NCBI GenBank assembly: GCA_963170055.1
Contig: CAUJGJ010000049.1
Coordinates: 69,501 to 133,500, forward strand
Source of the DNA: Halisarca cf. caerulea
Lineage: Eukaryota > Porifera > Demospongiae > Chondrillida > Halisarcidae
DNA length: 64,000 nucleotides
Direction of reading: 5' to 3'
The notes under the pieces are model-generated. The model did no database searches, was not told the origin of the DNA, and worked only from the letters and a program-made list of their open reading frames with translations. Positions within the stretch are counted from its first letter, which is position 1, and every line of letters starts with the position of its first letter. The position numbers and the translations under genes are program-made. Positions 48,940-61,554 of this stretch are shown piece after piece.

Positions 48940-51900
48940 AGGTCATGTGTGTCCACTGGGAATGTGCGTGGTGCTAGTGCCAAATATTGGTATTAGCACC
49001 AGCATATCCAACACTACACAAATACGCTCACAGCACTTCAGAAAGGTCATGTGTGTCCACTGGGAATGTGCGTGGTGCTAGTGCCAAATATTGGTATTAG
49101 CACCAGCATATCCAACACTACACAAATACGCCCCCAGAACTTCAGAAAGGTCATGTGTGTCCACTGGGAATGTGCGTGGTGCTAGTGCCAAATATTGGTA
49201 TTAGCACCAGCATATCCAACATAACACAAATACGCCCACAGTAGTTAAGAAACTTCATGTGTGTCCACTGGGAATGTGCGTGGTGCTATTGCCAAATATT
49301 GGTATTAGCACCAGCATATCCAACATTACACAAATACGCCCACAGTAGTTAAGAAACTTCATGTTTGTCCACTGGGAATGTGCGTGGTGCTAGTGCCAAA
49401 TATTGGTATTAGCACCAGCATATCCAACATTACACAAATACGCCCACAGTAGTTAAGAAACTTCATGTGTGTCCACTGGGAATGTGCGTGGTGCTAGTGC
49501 CAAATATTGGTATTAGCACCAGCATATCCAACACTACACAAATACGCCCACAGCACTTCAGAAACTTCATGTGTGTCCACTGGGAATGTGCGTGGTGCTA
49601 GTGCCAAATATTGGTATTAGCACCAGCATATCCAACATTACACAAATACGCCCACAGTAGTTAAGAATCTTCATGTGTGTCCACTGGGAATGTACGTGGT
49701 GCTAGTGCCAAATATTGGTATTAGCACCAGCATATCCAACACTACACAAATACGTCAACACCACTTCAGAAAGGTCATGTGTGTCCACAGGGAATGTGCG
49801 TGGTGCTAGTGCCAAATATTGGTATTAGCACAAGCATATCCAACACTACACAAATACGCTCACAGCACTTCAGAAAGGTCATGTGTGTCCACTGGGAATG
49901 TGCGTGGTGCTAGTGCCAAATATTGGTATTAGCACCAGCATATCCAACACTACACAAATACGCCCCCAGAACTTCAGAAAGGTCATGTGTGTCCACTGGG
50001 AATGTGCGTGGTGCTAGTGCCAAATATTGGTATTAGCACCAGCATATCCAACATTACGCAAATACGCCCACAGTAGTTAAGAAACTTCATGTGTGTCCAC
50101 TGGGAATGTGCGTGGTGCTAGTGACAAATATTGGTATTAGCACCAGCATATCCAACACTACACAAATACGCCCACATTACTTCATAAAGGTCATGTGTGT
50201 CCACTGGGAATGTGCGTGGTGCTAGTGCCAAATATTGGTATTAGCACCAGCATATCCAACACTACACAAATAAGCCCACAGCACTTCAGAAACTTCATGT
50301 GTGTCCACTGGGAATGTGCGTGGTGCTAGTGCCAAATATTGGTATTAGCACCAGCATATCCAACACTACACAAATACGCCCACAGTAGTTAAGAATCTTC
50401 ATGTGTGTCCACTGGGAATGTGCGTGGTGCTAGTGCCAAATATTGGTATTAGCACCAGCATATCCAACATTACACAAATAAGCCCACAGCACTTCAGAAA
50501 CTTCACGTGAGTCCACTGGGAATGTGCATGGTGCTAGTGCCAAATATTGGTATTAGCACCAGCATATCCAACATTACACAAATACGCCCACAGTAGTTAA
50601 GTAACTTCATGTGTGTCCACTGGGAATGTGCGTGGTGCTAGTGCCAAATATTGGTATTAGCACCAGCATATCCAACTCTACACAAATATGCCCACAGCAC
50701 TTCAGAAAGGTCATGTGTGTCCACTGGGAATGTGCGTTGTGCTAGTGCCAAATATTGGTATTAGCACCAGCATATCCAACATTACACAAATACGCCCACA
50801 GTAGTTAAGAAACTTCATGTGTGTCCATTGGGAATGTGCGTGGTGCTAGTGCCAAATATTGGTATTAGCACCAGCATATCCAACATTACACAAATACGCC
50901 CACAGTAGTTAAGTAACTTCATGTGTTTCCACTGGGAATGTGCGTGGTGCTAGTGCCAAATATTGGTATTAGCACCAGCATATCCAACTGTACACAAATA
51001 CGCCCACAGTACTTTAGAAAGGTCATGTGTGTCCACTGGGAATGTGCGTGGTGCTAGTGCCAAATATTTCTATTAGCACCACCATATCCAACACTACACA
51101 AATACACCCACAGTACTTCAGTAAGGTCATGAGTCCCCACTGGGAATGTAAGTGGTGCTAGTGCCAAATATTGGTATTAGCACCAGCATATCCAACACTA
51201 CATAAATACGCCCAGAGCACCTCAGAAACTTCATGTGTGTCCACCGGGAATGTGCGTGGTGCTAGTGCCAAATATTGGTATTAGCACCAGCATATCCAAC
51301 ACTACACAAATACGCCCACAGCACTTCAGTAAGGTCATGTGTGCCCACTGGGAATGTGCGTGGTGCTAGTGCCAAATATTGGTATTAGCACCAGCATATC
51401 CAACACTACACAAATACGCCCACAGCACTTCAGTAAGGTAATGTGTGCCCACTGGGAATGTGCGTGGTGCTAGTGCCAAATATTGGTATTAGCACCAGCA
51501 TATCCAACACTACACAAATACGCCCACAGCACTTCAGAAAGGTCATGTGTGTCCACTGGGAATGTGCGTGGTGCTAGTGCCAAATATTGGTATTAGCACC
51601 AGCATATCCAACACTACACAAATAGGCCCACAGCACTTCAGTAAGGTCATGTGTGTCCACTGGGAATGTGCGTGGTGCTAGTGCCAAATATTGGTATTAG
51701 CACCAGCATATCCAACACTACACAAATAAGCCCACAGCACTTCAGAAACTTCATGTGTGTCCACTGGGAATGTGCGTGGTGCTAGTGCCAAATATTGGTA
51801 TTAGCACCAGCATATCCAACACTACACAAATACGCTCACAGCACTTCAGAAACTTCATGTGTGTCCACTGGGAATGTGTGTGGTGCTAGTGCCAAATATT

Positions 51901-53515
51901 GGTATTAGCACCAGCATATCCAACACTACACAAATACGCTCACAGCACTTCAGAAAGGTCATGTGTGTCCACTGGGAATGTGCGTGGTGCTAGTGCCAAA
52001 TATTGTTATTAGCACCAGCATATCCAACTCTACACAAATACGACCACAGCACTTCAGAAAGGTCATGTGTGTCCACTGGGAATGTGCGTGGTGCTAGTGC
52101 CAAATATTGGTATTAGCACCAGCATATCCAACATTACACAAATACGCCCACAGTAGTTAAGTAACTTCATGTGTGTCCACTGGGAATGTGCGTGGTGCTA
52201 GTGCCAAATATTGGTATTAGCACCAGCATATCCAACACTATACAAATACGTCAACACCACTTCAGAAAGGTCATGTGTGTCCACTGGGAATGTGCGTGGT
52301 GCTAGTGCCAAATATTGGTATTAGCACCAGCATATCCAACATTACACAAATACGCCCACAGTAGTTAAGAAACTTCATGTGTGTCCACTGGGAATGTGCG
52401 TGGTGCTAGTGCCAAATATTGGTATTAGCACCAGCATATCCAACATTACACAAATACGCCCACAGTAGTTAAGAAACTTCATGTTTGTCCACTGGGAATG
52501 TGCGTGGTGCTAGTACCAAATATTGGTATTAGCACCAGCATATCCAACATTACACAAATACGCCCACAGTAGTTAAGAATCTTCATGTGTGTCCACTGGG
52601 AATGTGCGTGGTGCTAGTGCCAAATATTGGTATTAGCACCAGCATATCCAACACTACACAAATAAGCCCACAGCACTTCAGAAACTTCACGTGAGTCCAC
52701 TGGGAATGTGCGTGGTGCTAGTGCCAAATATTGGTATTAGCACCAGCATATCCAACACTACACAAATACGCTCACAGCACTTCAGAAAGGTCATGTGTGT
52801 CCACTGGGAATGTGCGTGGTGCTAGTGCCAAATATTGGTATTAGCACCAGCATATCCAACACTACACAAATACGCTCACAGCACTTCAGAAAGGTCATGT
52901 GTGTCCACTGGGAATGTGCGTGGTGCTAGTGCCAAATATTGGTATTAGCACCAGCATATCCAACACTACACAAATACGCCCACAGCACTTCAGAAATTTC
53001 ATGTGTGTCCACTGGGAATGTGCGTGGTGCTAGTGCCAAATATTGGTATTAGCACCAGCATATCCAACATTACACAAATACGCCCACAGTAGTTAAGAAT
53101 CTTCATGTGTGTCCACTGGGAATGTACGTGGTGCTAGTGCCAAATATTGGTATTAGCACCAGCATATCCAACACTACAAAAATACGTCAACACCACTTCA
53201 GAAAGGTCATGTGTGTCCACTGGGAATGTGCGTGGTGCTAGTGCCAAATATTTGTATTAGCACCAGCATATCCAACACTACACAAATACGCTCACAGCAC
53301 TTCAGAAAGGTCATGTGTGTCCACTGGGAATGTGCGTGGTGCTAGTGCCAAATATTGGTATTAGCACCAGCATATCCAACACTACGCAAATACGCCCCCA
53401 GAACTTCAGAAAGGTCATGTGTGTCCACTGGGAATGTGCGTGGTGCTAGTGCCAAATATTGGTATTAGCACCAGCATATCCAACATTACGCAAATACGCC
53501 CACAGTAGTTAAGAA
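48940..53515. repeat. Mosaic domain built from segments seen elsewhere
   Basis: About 44 monomers. 49196-50521 matches 11340-12665 (offset 37856 bp). 50.6-51.6 kb matches the 20-monomer unit at 45.0-46.0 kb (CATGAGTCCCC 45517/51131, offset 5614 bp). 53.0-53.5 kb repeats the ACGTCAACACC, ATACGCTCAC, ACGCCCCCAG, CATTACGC order of 49.7-50.1 kb at 3432 bp (33 monomers). Private changes include CATAACAC near 49220 and CACTACAAAAATACG near 53178. No internal full-length tandem copy is apparent. The last C-type monomer of the window is here (51129). Confidence 0.82.
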
Positions 53516-55178
53516 ACTTCATGTGTGTCCACTGGGAATGTGCGTGGTGCTAGTGCCAAATATTGGTATTAGCACCAGCATATCCAACACTACACAAATA
53601 CGCCCATAGCACTTAAGAAACTTCATGTGTGTCCACTGGGAATGTGCGTGGTGCTAGTGCCAAATATTGGTATTAGCACCAGCATATCCAACACTACACA
53701 AATACGCCCACAGCACTTCAGAAAGGTCATGTGTGTCCACTGGGATTGTGCGAGGTGCTAGTGCCAAATAATGGTATTAGCACCAGCATATCCAACATTA
53801 CACAAATACGCCTACAGTAGTTAAGAAACTTTATGTGTGTCCTCTTGTAATGTGCGTGGTGCTAGTGCCAAATAATGGTATTAGCACCAGCATATCCAAC
53901 AATACACAAATACGCCCACAGCATTTCAGAAACTTCATGTGTGTCCACTGGGAATGTGCGTGGTGCTAGTGCCAAATATTGGTATTAGCACCAGCATATC
54001 CAACACTACACAAATACGGCCACAGCAATTAAAAACTTCATGGGTGTCCACTGGGAATGTGCGTGGTGCTAGTGCCAAATATTGGTATTAGCACCAGCAT
54101 ATCCAACACTACACAAATACGCCCACAGCACTTAAGAAACTTCATGTGTGTCCACTGGGAATGTGCGTGGTTCTTGTGCCAAATATTGGTATTAGCACCA
54201 GCATATCCAACACTACACAAATACGCCCACAGCACTTCAGAAAGGACATGTATGTCCACTGGGATTGTGCGAGGTGCTAGTGCCAAATAATGGTATTAGC
54301 ACCAGCATATCCAACATTACGCAAATACGCCTACAGTAGTTAAGAAACTTTATGTGTGTCCTCTGGTAATGTGCGTGGTGCTAGTGCCAAATAATGGTAT
54401 TAGCACCAGCATATCCAACACTACACAAATACGCCCACAGCATTTCAGAAACTTCATGTGTGTCCACTGGGAATGTGCGTGGTGCTAGTGCCAAATATTG
54501 GTATTAGCACCAGCATATCCAACATTACACAAATACGCCCACAGCACTTCAGAAACTTCATGTGTGTCCCCTGGGAATGTGCGTGGTGCTAGTGCCAAAT
54601 ATTGGTATTAGCACCAGCATATCCAACACTACACAAAAACGCTAACAGTACTTCAGAAACTTCATGTGTGTTCATTGGGAATATGTGTGGTGCTAGTGCC
54701 AAATATTAGTATTAGCACCAGCATATCCAACACTACACAAATGCGCTCACAGCACTTCAGAAAGGTCATGTGTGTCCACTGGGATTGTGCGCGGTTCTAG
54801 TGCCAAATAATGGTATTAGGACCAGCATATCCAATATTACACAAATACGCCTACAGTAGTTAAGAAACTTCATGTGTGTCCTCTGGTAATGTGCGTGGTG
54901 CTAGTGACAAATATTGGTATTAGCACCAGCATATCCAACACTACACAAATACGCCCACAGCATTTCAGAAACTTCATGTGTGTCCACTGGGAATGTGAGT
55001 GAGGCTAGTGCCAAATATTGGTATTAGCACCAGTATATCCAACATTACACAAATACGCCCACAGCACTTCAGAAACTTCATGTGTGTCCCCTGGGAATGT
55101 GCGTGGTGCTAGTGCCAAATATTAGTCTTAGCACCAGCTTATCCAACACTACACAAATACGCTAACAGTACTTCAGAA
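53516..55178. repeat. 16-monomer higher-order repeat, 1663 bp, copy 1
   Basis: This is the first of three full copies at +1663 bp (15 x 104 + 103). Markers limited to this domain are GGGATTGTGCGAGG (53742/55405/57068), AATAATGGTATTAG, ACGCCTACAGTAG, TTTATGTGTGTCCTC, CTGGTAATG, GCATTTCAG, ACGGCCACAGCAATTAAAAAC, CATGGGTGTCC, GTGGTTCTTGTGCC, GTCCCCTGGG, AAACGCTAACAGTAC, GGGAATATGTG, ATATTAGTATTAG, GATTGTGCGCGG and GTGAGTGAGGCTAG. These are the most diverged monomers in the window. Paired open frames of 77 and 82 codons on opposite strands recur once per unit, as expected of a copied repeat and not of a gene. Confidence 0.92.
53974..54076 (+). repeat. 103-bp monomer with GCAATTAAAAAC, five copies
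   Basis: AGCAATTAAAAACTTC is one base shorter than AGCACTTAAGAAACTTC. Copies lie at 53974-54076, 55637-55739, 57300-57402, 58858-58960 and 59791-59893. The first three also share the downstream CATGGGTGTCC. The unit is the clearest single marker of the 16-monomer repeat. Confidence 0.9.
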
Positions 55179-56841
55179 ACTTCATGTGTGTCCACTGGGA
55201 ATGTGCGTGGTGCTAGTGCCAAATATTGGTATTAGCACCAGCATATCCAACACTACACAAATACGCCCACAGCACTTAAGAAACTTCATGTGTGTCCACT
55301 GGGAATGTGCGTGGTGCTAGTGCCAAATATTGGTATTAGCACCAGCATATCCAACACTACACAAATACGCCCACAGCACTTCAGAAAGGTCATGTGTGTC
55401 CACTGGGATTGTGCGAGGTGCTAGTGCCAAATAATGGTATTAGCACCAGCATATCCAACATTACACAAATACGCCTACAGTAGTTAAGAAACTTTATGTG
55501 TGTCCTCTGGTAATGTGCGTGGTGCTAGTGCCAAATAATGGTATTAGCACCAGCATATCCAACAATACACAAATACGCCCACAGCATTTCAGAAACTTCA
55601 TGTGTGTCCACTGGGAATGTGCGTGGTGCTAGTGCCAAATATTGGTATTAGCACCAGCATATCCAACACTACACAAATACGGCCACAGCAATTAAAAACT
55701 TCATGGGTGTCCACTGGGAATGTGCGTGGTGCTAGTGCCAAATATTGGTATTAGCACCAGCATATCCAACACTACACAAATACGCCCACAGCACTTAAGA
55801 AACTTCATGTGTGTCCACTGGGAATGTGCGTGGTTCTTGTGCCAAATATTGGTATTAGCACCAGCATATCCAACACTATACAAATACGCCCACAGCACTT
55901 CAGAAAGGACATGTATGTCCACTGGGATTGTGCGAGGTGCTAGTGCCAAATAATGGTATTAGCACCAGCATATCCAACATTACGCAAATACGCCTACAGT
56001 AGTTAAGAAACTTTATGTGTGTCCTCTGGTAATGTGCGTGGTGCTAGTGCCAAATAATGGTATTAGCACCAGCATATCCAACACTACACAAATACGCCCA
56101 CAGCATTTCAGAAACTTCATGTGTGTCCACTGGGAATGTGCGTGGTGCTAGTGCCAAATATTGGTATTAGCACCAGCATATCCAACATTACACAAATACG
56201 CCCACAGCACTTCAGAAACTTCATGTGTGTCCCCTGGGAATGTGCGTGGTGCTAGTGCCAAATATTGGTATTAGCACCAGCATATCCAACACTACACAAA
56301 AACGCTAACAGTACTTCAGAAACTTCATGTGTGTCCATTGGGAATATGTGTGGTGCTAGTGCCAAATATTAGTATTAGCACCAGCATATCCAACACTACA
56401 CAAATGCGCTCACAGCACTTCAGAAAGGTCATGTGTGTCCACTGGGATTGTGCGCGGTTCTAGTGCCAAATAATGGTATTAGGACCAGCATATCCAATAT
56501 TACACAAATACGCCTACAGTAGTTAAGAAACTTCATGTGTGTCCTCTGGTAATGTGTGTGGTGCTAGTGACAAATATTGGTATTAGCACCAGCATATCCA
56601 ACACTACACAAATACGCCCACAGCATTTCAGAAACTTCATGTGTGTCCACTGGGAATGTGAGTGAGGCTAGTGCCAAATATTGGTATTAGCACCAGTATA
56701 TCCAACATTACACAAATACGCCCACAGCACTTCAGAAACTTCATGTGTGTCCCCTGGGAATGTGCGTGGTGCTAGTGCCAAATATTAGTCTTAGCACCAG
56801 CTTATCCAACACTACACAAATACGCTAACAGTACTTCAGAA
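55179..56841. repeat. 16-monomer higher-order repeat, 1663 bp, copy 2
   Basis: This is a near-identical second copy. Differences from copy 1 seen by eye include CTCTGGTAATG for CTCTTGTAATG, CACTATACAAATAC (near 55877), GTCCATTGGG for GTTCATTGGG (56335) and GTGTGTGGTGC (56552). The 103-bp monomer lies at 55637-55739. Confidence 0.92.
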
Positions 56842-58503
56842 ACTTCATGTGTGTCCACTGGGAATGTGCGTGGTGCTAGTGCCAAATATTGGTATTAGCA
56901 CCAGCATATCCAACACTACACAAATACGCCCACAGCACTTAAGAAACTTCATGTGTGTCCACTTTGAATGTGCGTGGTGCTAGTGCCAAATATTGGTATT
57001 AGCACCAGCATATCCAACACTACACAAATACGCCCACAGCACTTCAGAAAGGTCATGTGTGTCCACTGGGATTGTGCGAGGTGCTAGTGCCAAATAATGG
57101 TATTAGCACCAGCATATCCAACATTACACAAATACGCCTACAGTAGTTAAGAAACTTTATGTGTGTCCTCTGGTAATGTGCGTGGTGCTAGTGCCAAATA
57201 ATGGTATTAGCACCAGCATATCCAACAATACACAAATACGCCCACAGCATTTCAGAAACTTCATGTGTGTCCACTGGGAATGTGCGTGGTGCTAGTGCCA
57301 AATATTGGTATTAGCACCAGCATATCCAACACTACACAAATACGGCCACAGCAATTAAAAACTTCATGGGTGTCCACTGGGAATGTGCGTGGTGCTAGTG
57401 CCAAATATTGGTATTAGCACCAGCATATCCAACACTACACAAATACGCCCACAGCACTTAAGAAACTTCATGTGTGTCCACTGGGAATGTGCGTGGTTCT
57501 TGTGCCAAATATTGGTATTAGCACCAGCATATCCAACACTACACAAATACGCCCACAGCACTTCAGAAAGGACATGTATGTCCACTGGGATTGTGCGAGG
57601 TGCTAGTGCCAAATAATGGTATTAGCACCAGCATATCCAACATTACGCAAATACGCCTACAGTAGTTAAGAAACTTTATGTGTGTCCTCTGGTAATGTGC
57701 GTGGTGCTAGTGCCAAATAATGGTATTAGCACCAGCATATCCAACACTACACAAATACGCCCACAGCATTTCAGAAACTTCATGTGTGTCCACTGGGAAT
57801 GTGCGTGGTGCTAGTGCCAAATATTGGTATTAGCACCAGTATATCCAACATTACACAAATACGCCCACAGCACTTCAGAAACTTCATGTGTGTCCCCTGG
57901 GAATGTGCGTGGTGCTAGTGCCAAATATTGGTATTAGCACCAGCATATCCAACACTACACAAAAACGCTAACAGTACTTCAGAAACTTCATGTGTGTCCA
58001 TTGGGAATATGTGTGGTGCTAGTGCCAAATATTAGTATTAGCACCAGCATATCCAACACTACACAAAAGCGCTCACAGCACTTCAGAAAGGTCATGTGTG
58101 TCCACTGGGATTGTCGCGGTTCTAGTGCCAAATAATGGTATTAGGACCAGCATATCCAATATTACACAAATACGCCTACAGTAGTTAAGAAACTTCATGT
58201 GTGTCCTCTGGTAATGTGCGTGGTGCTAGTGACAAATATTGGTATTAGCACCAGCATATCCAACACTACACAAATACGCCCACAGCATTTCAGAAACTTC
58301 ATGTGTGTCCACTGGGAATGTGAGTGAGGCTAGTGCCAAATATTGGTATTAGCACCAGTATATCCAACATTACACAAATACGCCCACAGCACTTCAGAAA
58401 CTTCATGTGTGTCCCCTGGGAATGTGCGTGGTGCTAGTGCCAAATATTAGTCTTAGCACCAGCTTATCCAACACTACACAAATACGCTAACAGTACTTCA
58501 GAA
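56842..58503. repeat. 16-monomer higher-order repeat, 1662 bp, copy 3
   Basis: This is the third copy, one base shorter because GATTGTCGCGG (about 58112) has lost a G relative to GATTGTGCGCGG. Other private changes are CCACTTTGAATG (56961), CACCAGTATATCC (57837) and CAAAAGCGCTC (58065). The 103-bp monomer lies at 57300-57402. Confidence 0.92.
58027..58129 (+). repeat. 103-bp monomer private to copy 3 of the 16-monomer repeat
   Basis: GATTGTCGCGGTTC replaces GATTGTGCGCGGTTC. It is absent from the other copies (near 54785, 56448, 59667), so it arose after the tandem duplications. Confidence 0.88.
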
Positions 58504-60300
58504 ACTTCATGTGTGTCCACTGGGAATGTGCGTGGTGCTAGTGCCAAATATTGGTATTAGCACCAGCATATCCAACACTACACAAATACGCCCACAGCAC
58601 TTAAGAAACTTCATGTGTGTCCACTGGGAATGTGCGTGGTGCTAGTGCCAAATATTGGTATTAGCACCAGCATATCCAACACTACACAAATACGCCCACA
58701 GCACTTCAGAAAGGTCATGTGTGTCCACTGGGATTGTGCGAGGTGCTAGTGCCAAATAATGGTATTAGCACCAGCATATCCAACATTACACAAATACGCC
58801 CACAGCATTTCAGAAACTTCATGTGTGTCCACTGGGAATGTGCGTGGTGCTAGTGCCAAATATTGGTATTAGCACCAGCATATCCAACACTACACAAATA
58901 CGCCCACAGCAATTAAAAACTTCATGGGTTTCCACTGGGAATGTGCGTGGTGCTAGTGCCAAATATTGGTATTAGCACCAGCATATCCAACACTACACAA
59001 ATACGCCCACAGCACTTAAGAAACTTCATGTGTGTCCACTGGGAATGTGCGTGGTGCTAGTGCCAAATATTGGTATTAGCACCAGCATATCCAACACTAC
59101 ACAAATACGCCCACAGCACTTCAGAAAGGACATGTATGTCCACTGGGATTGTGCGAGGTGCTAGTGCCAAATAATGGTATTAGCACCAGCATATCCAACA
59201 TTACACAAATACGCCTACAGTAGTTAAGAAACTTTGTGTGTCCTCTGGTAATGTGCGTGGTGCTAGTGCCAAATAATGGTATTAGCACCAGCATATCCAA
59301 CACTACACAAATACGCCCACAGCATTTCAGAAACTTCATGTGTGTCCACTGGGAATGTGCGTGGTGCTAGTGCCAAATATTGGTATTAGCACCAGCATAT
59401 CCAACATTACACAAATACGCCCACAGCACTTCAGAAACTTCATGTGTGTACCCTGGGAATGTGCGTGGTGTTAGTGCCAAATATTGGTATTAGCACCAGC
59501 ATATCCAACACTACACAAAAACGCTAACAGTACTTCAGAAACTTCATGTGTGTCCATTGGGAATATGTGTGGTGCTAGTGCCAAATATTAGTATTAGCAC
59601 CAGCATATCCAACACTACACAAATGCGCTCACAGCACTTCAGAAAGGTCATGTGTGTCCACTGGGATTGTGCGCGGTTCTAGTGCCAAATAATGGTATTA
59701 GGACCAGCATATCCAACATTACACAAATACGCCTACAGTAGTTAAGAAACTTCATGTGTGTCCTCTGGTAATGTGCGTGGTGCTAGTGCCAAATATTGGT
59801 ATTAGCACCAGCATATCCAACTCTACACAAATACGCCCACAGCAATTAAAAACTTCATGTGTGTCCACTGGGAATGTGCGTGGTGCTAGTGCCAAATATT
59901 GGTATTAGCACCAGCATATCCAACACTACACAAATACGCCCACAGCACTTAAGAAACTTCATGTGTGTCCACTGGGAATGTGCGTGGTGCTAGTGCAAAA
60001 TATTGGTATTAGCACCAGCATATCCAACACTACACAAATACGCCCACAGCACTTCAGAAAGGACATGTGTGTCCACTGGGATTGTGCGAAGTGCTAGTGC
60101 CAAATAATGGTATTAGCACCAGCATTTCCAACATTACACAAATACGCCTACAGTAGTTAAGAAACTTTATGTGTGTCCTCTGGGAATGTGCGTGGTGCTA
60201 GTGCCAAATAATGGTATTAGCACCAGCATATCCAACACTACACAAATACGCCCACAGCATATCAGAAACTTCATGTGTGTCCTCTGGGAATGTGCGTGGT
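58504..60300. repeat. 16-monomer repeat, broken copy 4 and chimaeric tail
   Basis: Copy 4 follows copy 3 in phase but lacks one monomer: near 58800 the text passes from a CATTACAC unit straight to GCATTTCAG, skipping the TTTATGTG...CTGGTAATG unit. The offset to GCAATTAAAAAC is therefore 1558 bp instead of 1662. A 2-bp deletion follows (AACTTTGTGTGTCC, monomer 59169-59270). At about 59790 order breaks down: a second GCAATTAAAAAC unit (59791-59893), GGGATTGTGCGAAG and CATATCAG units appear before the array returns to ordinary monomers at about 60300. I read this as the recombined right edge of the 16-monomer domain. Confidence 0.87.
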
Positions 60301-60725
60301 GCTAGTGCCAAATATTGGTATTAGAACCAGCATATCCAGCACTACACAAATACGCCCACAGCACTTCAGAAAGGTCATGTGTGTCCACTGGGAATGTGCG
60401 TGGTGCTAGTGCCAAATATTTGTATTAGCACCAGCATATCCAACACTACACAAATACGCCCAAAGTAGTTTAGAAACTTCATGTGTGTCCACTGGGAATG
60501 TGCGTGGTGCTAGTGCCAAATATTGGTATTAGCACCAGCATATCCAACATTACACAAATACGCCCACAGTAGTTAAGAAACTTCATGTGCGTCCACTGGG
60601 AATGTGCGTGGTGCTAGTGCCAAATATTGGTATTAGCACCAGCATATCCAACACTACACAAATACGCCCACAGTAGTTAAGAAACTTCATGTGTGTTTAC
60701 TGGGAATGTGCGTGGTGCTAGTGCC

Positions 60726-60828
60726 AAATATTGGTATTAGCACCAGCATATCCAACACTACACAAATACGCCCACAGAACTTTAGAAACTTATGTGTGTC
60801 CACTGGGAATGTGCGTGGTGCTAGTTCC
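60726..60828 (+). repeat. 103-bp monomer, AACTTATG deletion, copied at 62283-62385
   Basis: TTTAGAAACTTATGTGTG has lost the C of ACTTCATG. The same lesion with the same flanking GAACTTTAG lies 1557 bp downstream. Confidence 0.88.
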
Positions 60829-61451
60829 AAATATTGGTATTAGCACCAGCATATCCAACACTACACAAATACGCCCACAGTAGTTAAGAAACTTCATGTG
60901 TGTCCACTGGGAATGTGCGTGGTGCTAGTGCCAAATATTGGTATTAGAACCAGCATATCCAACACTACACAAATACGCCAACAGTAGTTTAGAAACTTCA
61001 TGTGTGTCCACGGGAATGTGCGTGGTGCTAGTGCCAAATATTGGTATTAGCACCAGCATATCCAACACTACACAAATACGCCCACAGCACTTCAGCAAGG
61101 TCATGTGTGTCCACTGGGAATGTGCGTGGTGCTAGTGCCAAATATTGGTATTAGCACCAGCATATCCAACACTACACAAATACGCCCACAGTAGTTAAGA
61201 AACTTCATGTGTGTCCACTGGGAATGTGCGCGGTGCTAGTGCCAAATATTGGTATTAGCACCAGCATATCCAACACTACACAAATACGCCCACAGCACTT
61301 CAGCAAGGTCATGTGTGTCCACTGGGAATGTGCGTGGATCTAGTGCCAAATATTGGTATTAGCACCAGCATATCCAACACTACACAAATACGCCCACAGT
61401 AGTTAAGAAACTTCATGTGTGTTTACTGGGAATGTGCGTGGTGCTAGTGCC

Positions 61452-61554
61452 AAATATTGGTATTAGCACCAGCATATCCAACATTACACAAATACGCCCA
61501 CAGTAGTTAAGAAACTTCATGTGTGTCCACGGGAATGTGCGTGGTGCTAGTGCC
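61452..61554 (+). repeat. 103-bp monomer, GTCCACGGGAATG deletion, three copies plus a relative
   Basis: GTCCACGGGAATG has lost the T of CCACTGGG. Copies lie at 61452-61554, 62802-62904 and 63529-63631. A monomer with the same lesion but a different body lies at 60933-61035, so the deletion has either spread by conversion or arisen twice. It helps open frames of 63-65 codons that are not genes. Confidence 0.88.
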
